A stretch of 64,000 bases of DNA from Sphingomonas sp. SORGH_AS_0879 (GTDB taxonomy: Bacteria; Pseudomonadota; Alphaproteobacteria; Sphingomonadales; Sphingomonadaceae), in contig NZ_JAUTBJ010000002.1 in the NCBI RefSeq assembly GCF_030819175.1, positions 1,064,001-1,128,000 on the forward strand, written 5' to 3'. The translations under genes and the position numbers were made by a program. How positions within the stretch are numbered: the stretch's first letter is position 1; each line of letters opens with the position of its first letter. The notes beneath the pieces are model-generated. The model worked only from the letters and a program-made list of their open reading frames with translations, was not told the origin of the DNA and did no database searches. Below, one piece after another: positions 42,466 through 51,397 of the stretch.

Positions 42466-43635
42466 ATGACCCCCGACCAGTTGTCCGCTGAAGCCATCGC
42501 CATCCTCGCCGATCTGATCGCGATCGACACCACCTCGCGCGAGTCCAATCTGGACCTGATCGCCTATGTCGAGCGGCATCTGGCGGGCTTCGGGGTCGGC
42601 GGGCGGCGGGTGTTCAATGCCGATGGCAGCAAGGCCAATCTCTACGCCACGGTGGGGCCCATGGAGCGGGGCGGCGTCGTCCTGTCAGGGCATAGCGATG
42701 TCGTGCCGGTCGACGGCCAGCCCTGGACCAGCGATCCCTGGCGGTTGACCCGGCGCGGCGACCGGCTGTTCGGGCGCGGCACCTGCGACATGAAGGGGTT
42801 CCTCGCCCTGTCGCTGGCGCTCGCCCCGCATGTGGCGAGCGCCGGGGCGAAGCGTCCCCTTCATCTGGCAATCTCCTATGACGAGGAGGTGGGATGTCTG
42901 GGCGCGCCCTCGATGATCGCCGAGATCGCGCGCGAACTGCCCGCGCCCGCCGCCGTGGTGGTGGGTGAACCGACCGAGATGGTCGTGGTCGGCGGGCATA
43001 AGGGGATCGCGACCTGGAACGTCACCGTCACGGGGCATGAAGCGCATAGCAGCCTGCCCCATCTGGGCGTGTCGGCCAATATGGTCGCGATCCGGCTGAT
43101 GCAGCGACTGGCCGACCTCGCCGAGCGACTGGCGGGGGAGGGCGATCCGCACGGGCCCTTCTGTCCGCATCATGCCACCCTGACCGTCGGCCAGATGGCG
43201 GGCGGCACGGCGGTCAACATCCTGGCGCGGGAGTGTCGGTTCGCCTTCGACCTGCGCACCCTGCCGGGGCAGGAGCCGGAGGAAGTGCTGGCCCCCTTTT
43301 TCGCCGCCTGCGCCGAGGCGGATGCGGCGCTACGCCTGCGCTTTCCGGGAGCGGGGGTTCGGGTCGAGCGGCGCTCGCGCACCCCGGCCTTCGCGCCCGA
43401 GGCGGACGGAATGGCCGAACGGCTGGCACGCGCATGGGCGGGCGACAACGGCCCGGCGCGCGCGGTCCCCTATGCTGCGGAGGCGGGGCAGTTCCAGGGG
43501 GCGGGTTTCTCGACGATCATCTGTGGCCCGGGTTCGATCACACAGGCGCATCAACCGGACGAGTATATCGAGGTCGCTCAGATGGAGCGGGGGGCCGCCT
43601 TCATGCTGAGGCTGGCGGATGATCTGTATCGATAA
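42466..43635 (+). CDS. argE: Acetylornithine deacetylase (M20 metallopeptidase family)
   Basis: 389 residues. ArgE removes acetate from N-acetylornithine in arginine synthesis. Binuclear metal motifs are 'LSGHSDVVPVDGQPWTSDPW', 'RLFGRGTCDMKGFLALSLAL', 'SYDEEVGCLGAPSMIAE' (catalytic Glu pair) and a final His in 'GPGSITQAHQPDEYIEV'. 'VVGEPTEMVVVGGHKGIATW' also fits ArgE. The Met at 42466 begins the homology. Other M20 deacylases are the alternative. Confidence 0.87.
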   Translation: MTPDQLSAEAIAILADLIAIDTTSRESNLDLIAYVERHLAGFGVGGRRVFNADGSKANLYATVGPMERGGVVLSGHSDVVPVDGQPWTSDPWRLTRRGDRLFGRGTCDMKGFLALSLALAPHVASAGAKRPLHLAISYDEEVGCLGAPSMIAEIARELPAPAAVVVGEPTEMVVVGGHKGIATWNVTVTGHEAHSSLPHLGVSANMVAIRLMQRLADLAERLAGEGDPHGPFCPHHATLTVGQMAGGTAVNILARECRFAFDLRTLPGQEPEEVLAPFFAACAEADAALRLRFPGAGVRVERRSRTPAFAPEADGMAERLARAWAGDNGPARAVPYAAEAGQFQGAGFSTIICGPGSITQAHQPDEYIEVAQMERGAAFMLRLADDLYR

Positions 43636-43665
43636 GGGACGGGGCCGATCGATTCGGCCGGAAAA

Positions 43666-43710
43666 TCATGAGGCGATCCGTCGGTAGGACCGCTCCGAAT
43701 CGCCTCATGA
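43666..43710 (-). terminator. 12-bp palindromic hairpin, terminator for the minus-strand small gene
   Basis: TCATGAGGCGAT (43666-43677) and ATCGCCTCATGA (43699-43710) are perfect inverted copies with a smaller hairpin in the loop. Read on the minus strand the stem is followed by TTTT, so it would end a transcript carrying the 17-codon frame at 43723-43776. Confidence 0.55.
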
Positions 43711-43722
43711 CATAACCTGTGA

Positions 43723-43776
43723 TTACCAGGGGCGCATGGTCTCGCCGTAGATCAGCGCGATGATGAACTTCAGCAT
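43723..43776 (-). CDS. Possible 17-residue hydrophobic peptide
   Basis: MLKFIIALIYGETMRPW, with TAA stop. GGGAGA lies 6 bp before the ATG, a good ribosome site. A perfect palindrome with a CtrA box lies about 44-66 bp upstream and a T-tailed hairpin 13 bp downstream, so a complete small transcription unit can be drawn. The hydrophobic core of seven residues is too short for a full membrane span. No family known; coding is inferred from the signals only. Confidence 0.45.
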   Translation of the reverse strand: MLKFIIALIYGETMRPW

Positions 43777-43819
43777 GGATATTCTCCCTCGTTGACGCCC
43801 GTTTCCGGCACGCGAGAAT

Positions 43820-43842
43820 ATAGTTAATGCCGAATTAACTAT
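43820..43842. promoter_or_regulatory. Perfect 23-bp palindrome containing a full CtrA box
   Basis: ATAGTTAAT-GCCGA-ATTAACTAT. Inside it, TTAA-N7-TTAAC (43824-43839) matches the CtrA consensus on both strands. It lies between the divergent 17-codon frame (start 43776) and the EAL gene (start 43934). AT-rich in a GC-rich gap, so unlikely to be random. CtrA control is inferred. Confidence 0.6.
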
Positions 43843-43895
43843 GACGCAATGGGTAACCGTTGCGCTAACGGACTGGAATGGCCGGGGAAAGGAGG

Positions 43896-43910
43896 TTAAC
43901 ACCTTCTTTA
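43896..43910 (+). promoter_or_regulatory. Second CtrA-like box before the EAL gene
   Basis: TTAA-N7-TTTA, one mismatch from the consensus, 23 bp before the GTG at 43934. Together with the palindrome at 43820 it makes a possible pair of CtrA sites. Confidence 0.35.
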
Positions 43911-43933
43911 GTGGTCACGGTTACATTTGAGGG

Positions 43934-45259
43934 GTGAACGACAGTCCCTCTCGAATCGCGGCCAGCGAATCCGGGCTTCCAGGCCCTGCCACCGGCGTCA
44001 CGAATGCGGAGGCGGTGGACCCGCACTGGCAGTTCCTGATCCTGTTGGCGGTCGGCAACTTCACCATCCTGCGTCGCCGCTTCGGGCGGGTTCATTGTGC
44101 CACACTGATCGAGTTGATCGTGGCACGCCTGGCCGAGGCCTTTCCCGAGGCGATGGTTCGGCCCACCGGCGCGGCGGAGGTCGAGATGATGATGTTCGCT
44201 CCGACGCGTGCGGTGCTGGAGGATCGATTGGCGGCGATGAACGCGCTGTTGTCGCAGCCCTTCGAACTGGGCGGCGAACGCTGTCGCGTCGAACCGGTCC
44301 TGGGCGCTGCGGCGGCGACGGTGCCGCATGACGACGATATCCGCCTGTTGGAGGATGCCGAACAGGCGCTGGCCGATGGGCATATCGAAGGCCGTCCCGT
44401 GGTGCGCGAGATGGCGGCGCGCGCCGACCGGCTCGACCGGATCGCGCTTGCCCGCGATCTCAGCCAGGCGGTCGAGCATGACGGGCTTTATGTCGAATAT
44501 CAGCCCAAGGTCCATGTCCGTCAGCAGCGGATCGCCAGCATCGAGGCGCTGCTGCGCTGGCGGCATCCGGTCTATGGCATGATCTCGCCGATGGAGTTCA
44601 TCCCGGTGGCCGAGGAGTCGCGCGTGATCGCGCCGCTGACCCTGTGGACGTTGCGCCGGGTGATCGCCGACCAGCAAAGCCTGATCCGTGCGGGTCACGA
44701 CCTGCGTGTCTATGTCAACATCTCCGGCATGTTGCTCAGCGACCAGAATTTCGTGCGGGAAGCCTGCGCCCTGGTGACCGACAGCGGTGCGCGTATCGGG
44801 TTCGAGATCACCGAAACCTCGGTCATCCGCGACCCCGACAGCGCGATCGCCAATCTTCAGACCTTCGTCGACATGGGCATCACCGTCGCGATCGACGATT
44901 ATGGCGCGGGGCTGTCCTCGCTGTCCTATCTGAAGCAGTTGCCCGCTTGCGAATTGAAGATCGACAAGCTGTTCATCACCCAATTGACCAGTTCCAACCG
45001 CGATCCCCTGATCGTCCGGTCGACCATCGACCTGGCCCATGCGCTGGAGATGGAAGTGGTGGCCGAGGGGGTGGAGACGCCCGCCGCGCTGGCGCTGCTC
45101 AGTGTCATGGGGTGCGACATGATCCAGGGTTATCTCATCAGCCGTCCGATCGGCCTGGAGGCGCTGACCCGTTTCCTGACGGAACAGGGGCATCAGGCCA
45201 CCGTGGCAATGGCCCGCCCGACGCCCTTTGCCCGTCTGGTGGCGAATGCGCGCGGTTAG
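43934..45259 (+). CDS. EAL-domain c-di-GMP phosphodiesterase with degenerate GGDEF domain
   Basis: 441 residues, no membrane segment. The N-terminal 165 residues follow a GGDEF fold pattern ('NFTILRRRFGRVHCATLIEL', 'LLEDAEQALADGHIEGRPVV') but the signature is lost ('TGAAEVEMMMFAP'), so no cyclase activity. The EAL domain looks active: E204 in 'ASIEALLRWRHP', 'YVNISGMLLS', 'FEITETSVI', D321-D322 in 'IDDYGAGLSSLSYLKQL', 'LKIDKLFI' and 'VVAEGVETPAALA'. GTG start at 43934 with GAGG very close. The following kinase gene overlaps by 14 bp, so phosphodiesterase and kinase are made together. Confidence 0.88.
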   Translation: MNDSPSRIAASESGLPGPATGVTNAEAVDPHWQFLILLAVGNFTILRRRFGRVHCATLIELIVARLAEAFPEAMVRPTGAAEVEMMMFAPTRAVLEDRLAAMNALLSQPFELGGERCRVEPVLGAAAATVPHDDDIRLLEDAEQALADGHIEGRPVVREMAARADRLDRIALARDLSQAVEHDGLYVEYQPKVHVRQQRIASIEALLRWRHPVYGMISPMEFIPVAEESRVIAPLTLWTLRRVIADQQSLIRAGHDLRVYVNISGMLLSDQNFVREACALVTDSGARIGFEITETSVIRDPDSAIANLQTFVDMGITVAIDDYGAGLSSLSYLKQLPACELKIDKLFITQLTSSNRDPLIVRSTIDLAHALEMEVVAEGVETPAALALLSVMGCDMIQGYLISRPIGLEALTRFLTEQGHQATVAMARPTPFARLVANARG

Positions 45260-47657
45260 GATTGCGCTGGTCGTCGCGGCATTGCTGGCGGCGGGCTTGG
45301 GATCGCGGGGAAGGGCGGAGACGGTGCCGCAACCCGGCTTCGACCGCGCGATCGAGGCGGCCAAGGCCGAAATGCTCCGCGATCCGGCGGTCGCCATCCA
45401 AAAGGCCGAGGTGGCGCGGCAATCCGCCACACGGATGGCGGACGCCGACCAGCGCGCGCTCGCCCTGGCGACGACGGACTGGTTGCGCGGAGAAGGAGCC
45501 AGCAGGCTGGGCGACAATCGGAAGGCCCGCACCGCGATTTCGTCTGCGCTGGCGACCGCACGGCGACTGGCGCTGCGGTCCGATCTCTATGGCAACCTGC
45601 TATTGTCCCAGGGCAGCCTGGACATGGACACCGGCAATATCGCCGCCGCGCTCCAGTCCTTTCAGGGAGCGTATCGTGTCTTCCAGCATCTGAACGATCC
45701 GCGCGGACAGGCGCGGGCCCTAGTCCAGATGGCGAACCTGTACATCAACGGAAAGGACTTCGCGTCGGCGCTCCGCTATCTGGAGCAGGCACGGACCACC
45801 TATCAGGGTGACGACGCGCTGCGCATGGTCGTCCTCAACAACCGGTCGCTGACCCTGGGCGAACTGGGGCGGACGGAGGATGCGCTGGCCCAGTTGCGCG
45901 AAGCCGGCACGCTGGCGCAGCAGTTGAACAGTCCGCCGATGCTGGCGCAGGTCTGGCGCAATATCGCGCGGAGCGAATTGCGGCTTGGTCGGATTGCGGC
46001 GGCGGAGTCCTCGATCGCGCGCGCCCGCAACGTGGACTCCAGCGATACGAGCACGTTGGACAGCATCGCCGCCCAGGCCGCCTTTCAACGCGGCCAACTG
46101 GCCCAGGCCGCGAATTTGATCGACCGGAGCTTCGAGGGTGTCGATGTCGGTCGGACCGGCGTGTCGCTGCGCGATGCGCACCAGAGCGCCTATCAGATCT
46201 ATATGGCGGCGGGACGTACGGCGGATGCGCTTCGCCATCTGGAGGCGCTGAAGCGGATCGACGACGACGCCACCCGCCTCGCCACCTCGACCAGCCTCGC
46301 GCTGATGGGCGCGCGGTTCGACTTCGCCAATCAGGAATTGCGGATCGCGCGGATGAAGGCCGCCGACCTGCAACGCAACATCGCCTTCGAGCGCGAGCAG
46401 TTGCGGACCGAGCGAATCATCCTGATCGGATCGGTGGCAGCGATCGTTGTCGTGCTCGCGCTGCTCGGCGTCTGGCTGGTCACGCTGGGCCGCAGCCGCA
46501 ACCGGATTCGTGCCGCGCATGGTGACCTGGCCGTGACCAACGATCGGCTCGAAAAGGCGCTGGCGGTCAAGACCGAGTTTCTGGCGACGACCAGCCATGA
46601 GATCCGCACGCCCCTGAACGGCATATTGGGCATGACCCAGATCATGCTGGCCGACGGCGCGCTGCCGGGCGAACAGCGCGAGCGGGTGGAGGTGATGCAC
46701 GGTGCGGGGATGACCATGCGTGCGCTGGTCGACGACCTGCTCGACGTGGCGAAGATCGAGAATGGCCGCCTGACGCTGGAACAGGTGCCCTTCGATCTGG
46801 CGACCACGGTCCGCGACGCCTCGCGCCTGTTCGAGGGGCAGGCGGCGGCCAAGGCGCTGGGCTTCACCGTCGACTTGTCCGAATGTCCCGCCACCGTGCT
46901 GGGCGATCCGGCGCGCATCCGCCAGATCGTCTTCAACCTGTTGTCCAACGCCCTGAAGTTCACCGCTTCGGGGCAGGTGACGCTGTCGGCGCGGCGGACG
47001 GCGGACGGCGTGTCGATCCGCGTCAGCGATAGCGGTATCGGCATATCGCCGGAGAATCTGGAGGAAATTTTCGAGGCCTTTCGTCAGGCCGATGCCAGCA
47101 CCACGCGGCAATTCGGCGGCACCGGGCTGGGGCTGGCCATCTGTCGGCGGCTCGCCCGGGCGATGGGGGGCGATGTGACGGTGGACAGCGTGGTGGGGCA
47201 GGGATCGACGTTCATCCTGACTCTGCCGCTCGACGAACTCGCCCCGGCACCGGCGGTGGAGCGTCCGATCGTCCTCGTCGTCGATCGCAATCCGATCCGG
47301 CGGGCGATGTGGACCAATTTCTGCGCGCCCTACGCGGTCGCCCAGTTCGTCGCCGACGCGGACGAAGCCGTCGCGCGCCTGGCTGAAGGAGGCGTTTCGC
47401 GCGTGCTGATCGACGACAGCGCGATCCGCGATGCGGAGGGCCGCCCGATGCTGTCGCGAATGGCCCAGATCCGGGCGGCGGAGGTTCCGACGTTCCTGTT
47501 ATGGCCGGAATCGGACCCGTTGGAGCGGAACGAATTTTTTGGGCCCGGGTTGATCGAGGTTGTCGCGAAGCCCGTCGCGGGAGTCGAGGTGATGCGCAGG
47601 ATGTTCGACACCTCGCCGCAAACCGCCTTTACGCCTCTTGTAACGCAAGCGGCATGA
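45246..47657 (+). CDS. TPR sensor hybrid histidine kinase with degenerate receiver
   Basis: 803 residues. Signal/anchor at the N terminus ('[20 protein letters not shown]'), then a periplasmic TPR array (about 30-385; for example '[20 protein letters not shown]', '[20 protein letters not shown]'), a membrane helix (about 391-413), HisKA with His451 in '[18 protein letters not shown]', and a HATPase with '[13 protein letters not shown]', '[11 protein letters not shown]' and '[19 protein letters not shown]'. The C-terminal receiver has '[15 protein letters not shown]', where the second acidic residue is Arg, but keeps 'VLIDDSA' and 'VAKPVAG', so its phosphorylation is doubtful. Followed after 66 bp by a single-domain regulator, the likely partner. 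Confidence 0.9.
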   Translation: MRAVRIALVVAALLAAGLGSRGRAETVPQPGFDRAIEAAKAEMLRDPAVAIQKAEVARQSATRMADADQRALALATTDWLRGEGASRLGDNRKARTAISSALATARRLALRSDLYGNLLLSQGSLDMDTGNIAAALQSFQGAYRVFQHLNDPRGQARALVQMANLYINGKDFASALRYLEQARTTYQGDDALRMVVLNNRSLTLGELGRTEDALAQLREAGTLAQQLNSPPMLAQVWRNIARSELRLGRIAAAESSIARARNVDSSDTSTLDSIAAQAAFQRGQLAQAANLIDRSFEGVDVGRTGVSLRDAHQSAYQIYMAAGRTADALRHLEALKRIDDDATRLATSTSLALMGARFDFANQELRIARMKAADLQRNIAFEREQLRTERIILIGSVAAIVVVLALLGVWLVTLGRSRNRIRAAHGDLAVTNDRLEKALAVKTEFLATTSHEIRTPLNGILGMTQIMLADGALPGEQRERVEVMHGAGMTMRALVDDLLDVAKIENGRLTLEQVPFDLATTVRDASRLFEGQAAAKALGFTVDLSECPATVLGDPARIRQIVFNLLSNALKFTASGQVTLSARRTADGVSIRVSDSGIGISPENLEEIFEAFRQADASTTRQFGGTGLGLAICRRLARAMGGDVTVDSVVGQGSTFILTLPLDELAPAPAVERPIVLVVDRNPIRRAMWTNFCAPYAVAQFVADADEAVARLAEGGVSRVLIDDSAIRDAEGRPMLSRMAQIRAAEVPTFLLWPESDPLERNEFFGPGLIEVVAKPVAGVEVMRRMFDTSPQTAFTPLVTQAA

Positions 47658-47723
47658 TCGCTAGGGCGGAGCTATGATCTGCGTCATGACCGCGAAGGAA
47701 TGCGATACGGGGAAGGGGCGTCG

Positions 47724-48113
47724 ATGAACGTCCTTTTCATCGAGGATGATCGCATGAACCGGCGCGTCGTGCGCGATATGCTCGACGTGGCGGGCGCCAG
47801 CATGGCGGAGGCGGAAAATGCCGAGATCGGCCTCGATATGATCGAGCGCGACTCCTATCACATGATCCTGATCGATCTGCGCATGCCGGGCATGGACGGC
47901 ATCACCGCCATTCAGCGTATCCGCGCGCGGGGCGATGCCAAGGGCGAGGTGCCGATCATCGTCGTCACCGCCGACAGCGGTGTGGACCTGCGCGAACGCT
48001 GTATGAGCGCCGGGGCCGATGACGTCATCGTGAAGCCCGTCGCGATGGACCAGCTGTTCGAGTCGATGGGCCGTATCCTCGCGGGCGACCGTGGCGGCGC
48101 GATGATCGGCTGA
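47724..48113 (+). CDS. Single-domain response regulator
   Basis: 129 residues, receiver domain only. Acidic pocket in 'NVLFIEDDRMNRRVV', phospho-acceptor Asp in 'MILIDLRMPGMDGITAIQRI', Thr in 'PIIVVTADSG' and Lys in 'DDVIVKPVAMDQLFE' are all present. With no output domain it probably acts by protein contact, like DivK or CpdR, or as a phosphate shuttle for the upstream kinase. AAGGGG lies 8 bp before the ATG at 47724; the in-frame start at 47700 is less likely. Confidence 0.9.
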   Translation: MNVLFIEDDRMNRRVVRDMLDVAGASMAEAENAEIGLDMIERDSYHMILIDLRMPGMDGITAIQRIRARGDAKGEVPIIVVTADSGVDLRERCMSAGADDVIVKPVAMDQLFESMGRILAGDRGGAMIG

Positions 48114-48147
48114 GCCCTTCGCGGAAGGGGTGAGTGTCGACCCGGCC

Positions 48148-48996
48148 TTAGCGCGCCGTATCCGGCTTGGGCTTCAGCGCATCGGCCAGTGACGCCGTGG
48201 CGCTGCCGCGCTTGGCGGGCAGGGGCTGGGAAGGGTCGGGGGCCCATCCGGTCAGGAAGATCAGGTTGAACTGCTCCGACACGCGCCCGTCGGGATCGGC
48301 CAGATCGGCAAAGGCCGCCGCCGCCGCCGCCAGCGCGGCGCGGCCGATCGGGCGACGTTCGGCCAGCATGTTGCTCGCCCCCATGCCGCGCAGATCGCCC
48401 AGCAGCCGCCCGAAATCGCGGTAGCGGACCTCCAGCGTCTCGATATCGGCGACGGGCAGGGTGAAGCCCGCGCGCATCAGCAAATCCCCCGCCGACCGGA
48501 CATCGACCTGCGGGTGCAGCCGCGCGACGGGGCGCTCGGCCTCGGCCACGCGCAGCGCCGCGCGGAGCCGGGGCAGCGAGCCGCCGCCGACGAACGCGCC
48601 CAGGAACAGCCCGTCGGGCCGCAGCACCCGCCGGATCAGCGTCAGCGCCCCCGGCAGATCGTCGATCTGGTCGAGCACGCCCGCGCTGACCACCAGGTCG
48701 AAGCTGCGGTCGGCGAAGGGCAGGCGATCCTCGTCCCCCTGCACGCCGCCCGCCGCACGGGCAAAGGCGAAGCCGGGGTCCAGCCGCGCCACTTGTGCTC
48801 CCGGCGGCGCGGGGAACTGGCCGTCGAAGCACCCCAGGTCCAGGATATGGCGGAACGGTCGCGTGACGGCATCCAGCCGTTCGGCAAGGCCATCGAGCAT
48901 CGCGGCGCGCAGGAAGTCGTGCGCGGCGAAATCGGGCTGGGCGCGGTCGCGATGGAGGCGGCGGGCGTTACGGTCGAAGATGGTCGGGCTGCTCAC
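48148..48996 (-). CDS. SAM-dependent methyltransferase (BioC/NDUFAF5-like)
   Basis: 282 residues from a GTG at 48996. Class I methyltransferase: motif I 'HILDLGCFDGQF', acidic residue in 'VARLDPGFAFARA', then 'DEDRLPFADRSFDLVVSAGV' and 'LIRRVLRPDGLFLGAFVGGG'. 'PTIFDRNARRLHRDRAQPDF' at the N terminus is shared with the NDUFAF5/BioC-like group, whose eukaryotic member acts on an arginine of complex I subunit NDUFS7. A role in complex I assembly is thus possible; malonyl-ACP methylation is the alternative. Divergent from comF with 46 bp between starts. Confidence 0.8.
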   Translation of the reverse strand: MSSPTIFDRNARRLHRDRAQPDFAAHDFLRAAMLDGLAERLDAVTRPFRHILDLGCFDGQFPAPPGAQVARLDPGFAFARAAGGVQGDEDRLPFADRSFDLVVSAGVLDQIDDLPGALTLIRRVLRPDGLFLGAFVGGGSLPRLRAALRVAEAERPVARLHPQVDVRSAGDLLMRAGFTLPVADIETLEVRYRDFGRLLGDLRGMGASNMLAERRPIGRAALAAAAAAFADLADPDGRVSEQFNLIFLTGWAPDPSQPLPAKRGSATASLADALKPKPDTAR

Positions 48997-49042
48997 CGCC
49001 GCGCTTGTGCGCGCTTGTGCGATCGGGAACAAGTCGAACCCG

Positions 49043-49786
49043 ATGGGTGGGCAAGCGAAAGCAACTGGATTCGCGCCGGGCGGGTGGCTGGCCGGGGCGA
49101 TCCGCTGGGCCTTGCCGCCGCGCTGTCCGGGCTGTGCCGAACCGGTCGAGGCGGATCACCGCTTCTGCGCGGCATGCTGGGGGCGGTTGCGGTTTCTGGA
49201 CGGGACGGGGTGCGTCCGCTGCGGCCTGCCTCTGCCAGGGGAGCCGGGGCAGCATTGCGGGGCCTGCCTGGCCGATCCGCCGCGCCATGCCGGAATCCAT
49301 GCCGCCGTCGCCTATGGCCCGATCGCGCGCGAACTGCCGATCCGGCTGAAACATGGTGGCCGGATCGGCGTGGCGGAGACCATGGCCGGGCCGATGGCGC
49401 GTCTGGTGCCGCATGATGCGGAACTGCTGGTCCCGGTGCCGCTGCATCGCTGGCGCCTGTGGCGGCGCGGATTCAACCAGGCGGTGTTGATCGGGGAGGG
49501 CGTGTCGCGGCGGACCGGCCTTCCCCTGCTGCGGGGCGGGCTGGAGCGGGTGAGGGCGACACCGTTGCTGCGCGGCCTGTCGCCCCGCGAAAGACGAAAG
49601 GCCGTGACCTCGGCGTTCCATGTGACCGACCGCGCGGCGGTGAAGGGGCGGCGCATCGTCCTGATCGACGATGTCTATACCACCGGCGCGACAGCGAATG
49701 CGTGCGTGCGCGCTTTGCTGGCGGCGGGGGCCGCGTCGGTCGCGATCCTGTGCTGGGCGCGCGTCATCGACGGGGCGGACGATTGA
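49043..49786 (+). CDS. comF: ComF family phosphoribosyltransferase-like protein
   Basis: 247 residues. N-terminal zinc-ribbon cysteines: 'LPPRCPGCAEPVEADHRFCA', 'GCVRCGLPL' and 'HCGACLADPP'. C-terminal phosphoribosyltransferase fold with 'LLVPVPLHRWRLWRRGFNQA' and the PRPP loop 'RRIVLIDDVYTTGATANACV'. ComF proteins are linked to natural transformation or DNA handling; the enzymatic substrate is unproven. The ATG at 49043 is the first plausible start after the divergent methyltransferase. Confidence 0.87.
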   Translation: MGGQAKATGFAPGGWLAGAIRWALPPRCPGCAEPVEADHRFCAACWGRLRFLDGTGCVRCGLPLPGEPGQHCGACLADPPRHAGIHAAVAYGPIARELPIRLKHGGRIGVAETMAGPMARLVPHDAELLVPVPLHRWRLWRRGFNQAVLIGEGVSRRTGLPLLRGGLERVRATPLLRGLSPRERRKAVTSAFHVTDRAAVKGRRIVLIDDVYTTGATANACVRALLAAGAASVAILCWARVIDGADD

Positions 49787-49817
49787 CAAGCGCCCCCGCG
49801 CGCCACACCTGAGGGGG

Positions 49818-50075
49818 ATGGCAAAGGTCGAAATCTACACCAAGGCGTTCTGTCCCTATTGCACCCGGGCCAAGGCGCTGCTCGCCTCCAAGGGCGTCGA
49901 GCCCGAGGAATTTGACATCAGCATGGGCGGCCCCAAGCGCGCCGAGATGATCGAGCGCGCGAACGGACGCACCACCGTGCCGCAGGTCTTCATCGACGGA
50001 CAGCATATCGGCGGTTCGGACGATCTGGCCGCGCTCGACAAGCGCGGAGGGTTGGACCCGCTCCTGGCCGCATGA
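49818..50075 (+). CDS. grxC: Glutaredoxin (GrxC type)
   Basis: 85 residues. Dithiol glutaredoxin with active site CPYC in 'IYTKAFCPYCTRAKALL', cis-Pro in 'TTVPQVFIDGQHIGGSDDL' and glutathione-binding GG-S-D. Reduces protein disulfides with glutathione. GAGGGGG precedes the ATG at 49818. The stop overlaps the nitrilase start by 4 bp. The trio grxC-nitrilase-DUF1178 is a common alphaproteobacterial arrangement. Confidence 0.93.
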   Translation: MAKVEIYTKAFCPYCTRAKALLASKGVEPEEFDISMGGPKRAEMIERANGRTTVPQVFIDGQHIGGSDDLAALDKRGGLDPLLAA

Positions 50076-50896
50076 CGGCGGTCGCGGTTCTTCAGATGAC
50101 GGCGGGGATCGACCCCGCTGCCAATGCCGACACGCTGGAACGCGCCATCGCCGAGGCGGCGGCGGGGGGCGCGGCGATGCTGTTCACCCCCGAAATGTCG
50201 GGACTGATCGATCGCGACAAGGCGCGGGCGGCGGCGCATCTGACCTCCGAAGAGCATGACCCGGTGCTCGCCCGCGTCCGCGCGGCGGCGGCGGCGCATG
50301 GCCTGTGGGTCCATCTCGGTTCGCTGGCGGTCAGGCGCGGGGACGGGCGGCTCGCCAATCGAGGCTATGTCATCGATGACCGGGGCGAGGTCCGCGCCCG
50401 TTACGACAAGATGCATTTGTTCGATGTCGACCTGCCCAGCGGCGAAAGCTGGCGGGAATCGGCGTCCTATGCGCCGGGCGATCAGGCGGTTGTGGTCGAC
50501 ACGCCGGTCGGGCGGCTGGGCGTCGCCATCTGCTACGACATGCGCTTCCCGGCGCTGTTCGCCGCGCTGACCGAGGCGGGGGCGACGATCCTGTCGGTGC
50601 CCGCCGCCTTCACCCGCCCGACCGGTGCGGCGCATTGGCATGTCCTGCTCCGCGCGCGGGCGATCGAGGCGGGCGTGCACCTGATCGCCGCCGCGCAGAC
50701 CGGCGAGCATCAGGATGGTCGCGCCACCTATGGCCATTCGCTGGTGGTCGGGCCCTGGGGCGAGATGCTGCTGGACATGGGCGAGGCGGCGGGACTGGGC
50801 TTCGCGACCCTCGACCTAGCGCAGGTCGATGCGGTGCGGCAGCGCCTGCCCGCGATTCGCCATCGCCGCGCGATCCCGCCGGTGGTGCGGGCATGA
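50072..50896 (+). CDS. Carbon-nitrogen hydrolase (Nit/omega-amidase-like)
   Basis: 274 residues. Nitrilase-superfamily triad: Glu in 'MLFTPEMSGLID', Lys in 'RARYDKMHLFDVDLP' and Cys in 'LGVAICYDMRFPALF'. The best fit is the Nit1/Nit2 branch, which removes the amide from deaminated glutathione or alpha-ketoglutaramate; the glutaredoxin upstream makes deaminated glutathione repair attractive. ATGA overlaps on both sides bind it into a three-gene operon. Confidence 0.88.
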   Translation: MTAVAVLQMTAGIDPAANADTLERAIAEAAAGGAAMLFTPEMSGLIDRDKARAAAHLTSEEHDPVLARVRAAAAAHGLWVHLGSLAVRRGDGRLANRGYVIDDRGEVRARYDKMHLFDVDLPSGESWRESASYAPGDQAVVVDTPVGRLGVAICYDMRFPALFAALTEAGATILSVPAAFTRPTGAAHWHVLLRARAIEAGVHLIAAAQTGEHQDGRATYGHSLVVGPWGEMLLDMGEAAGLGFATLDLAQVDAVRQRLPAIRHRRAIPPVVRA

Positions 50897-51324
50897 TCGT
50901 CTTCGACCTGCGATGCGGGCACGGCCATGTGTTCGAGGCTTGGTTCGCCTCGTCCAACGCCTATGCCGATCAGCGCGAGGCCGGGCGGGTCGAATGTCCG
51001 CTATGCGGCGATCGCCGGATCGAAAAGGCGGTCATGGCCCCGCAGATCGCCGCCAAGGGCAACAGCAAGCCAGACGCGCCCTCGCCACAGGCGATCCGCG
51101 CCGCGCTGGAGCAACTGGCGGGCCAGCAGGCGAAGATGCTGGAAAAATCGACCTGGGTCGGCACCGCCTTCGCCGACCAGGCGCGTGCGATGCATGAAGG
51201 CACGGCGCCCGTTACGCAAATTCACGGCCAGGCCAGTCTGGCCGAGGCCAAGGCCCTGGTCGAGGAAGGCGTCCCCGTCGCGCCCCTGCCGTTCCCGGTG
51301 GTTCCGCCAAAACAGGTCAACTGA
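50893..51324 (+). CDS. DUF1178 family protein
   Basis: 143 residues. N-terminal zinc-ribbon-like 'MIVFDLRCGHGHVFEAWFAS' and 'VECPLCGDRRIEKAVMAPQI' give a C-x-H...C-x2-C pattern. The C-terminal helix region has 'HEGTAPVTQIHGQASLAEAK' and ends 'LPFPVVPPK'. DUF1178 has no known function but typically follows grxC and nitrilase genes. ATGA overlap with the upstream gene. Confidence 0.87.
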   Translation: MIVFDLRCGHGHVFEAWFASSNAYADQREAGRVECPLCGDRRIEKAVMAPQIAAKGNSKPDAPSPQAIRAALEQLAGQQAKMLEKSTWVGTAFADQARAMHEGTAPVTQIHGQASLAEAKALVEEGVPVAPLPFPVVPPKQVN

Positions 51325-51397
51325 CGGCGGCGGGCTCCGCCCCGCCAAACCACTCTGGACCCCGCCCCACGACCCGAGTATCACCGCGTCCGCGTGG

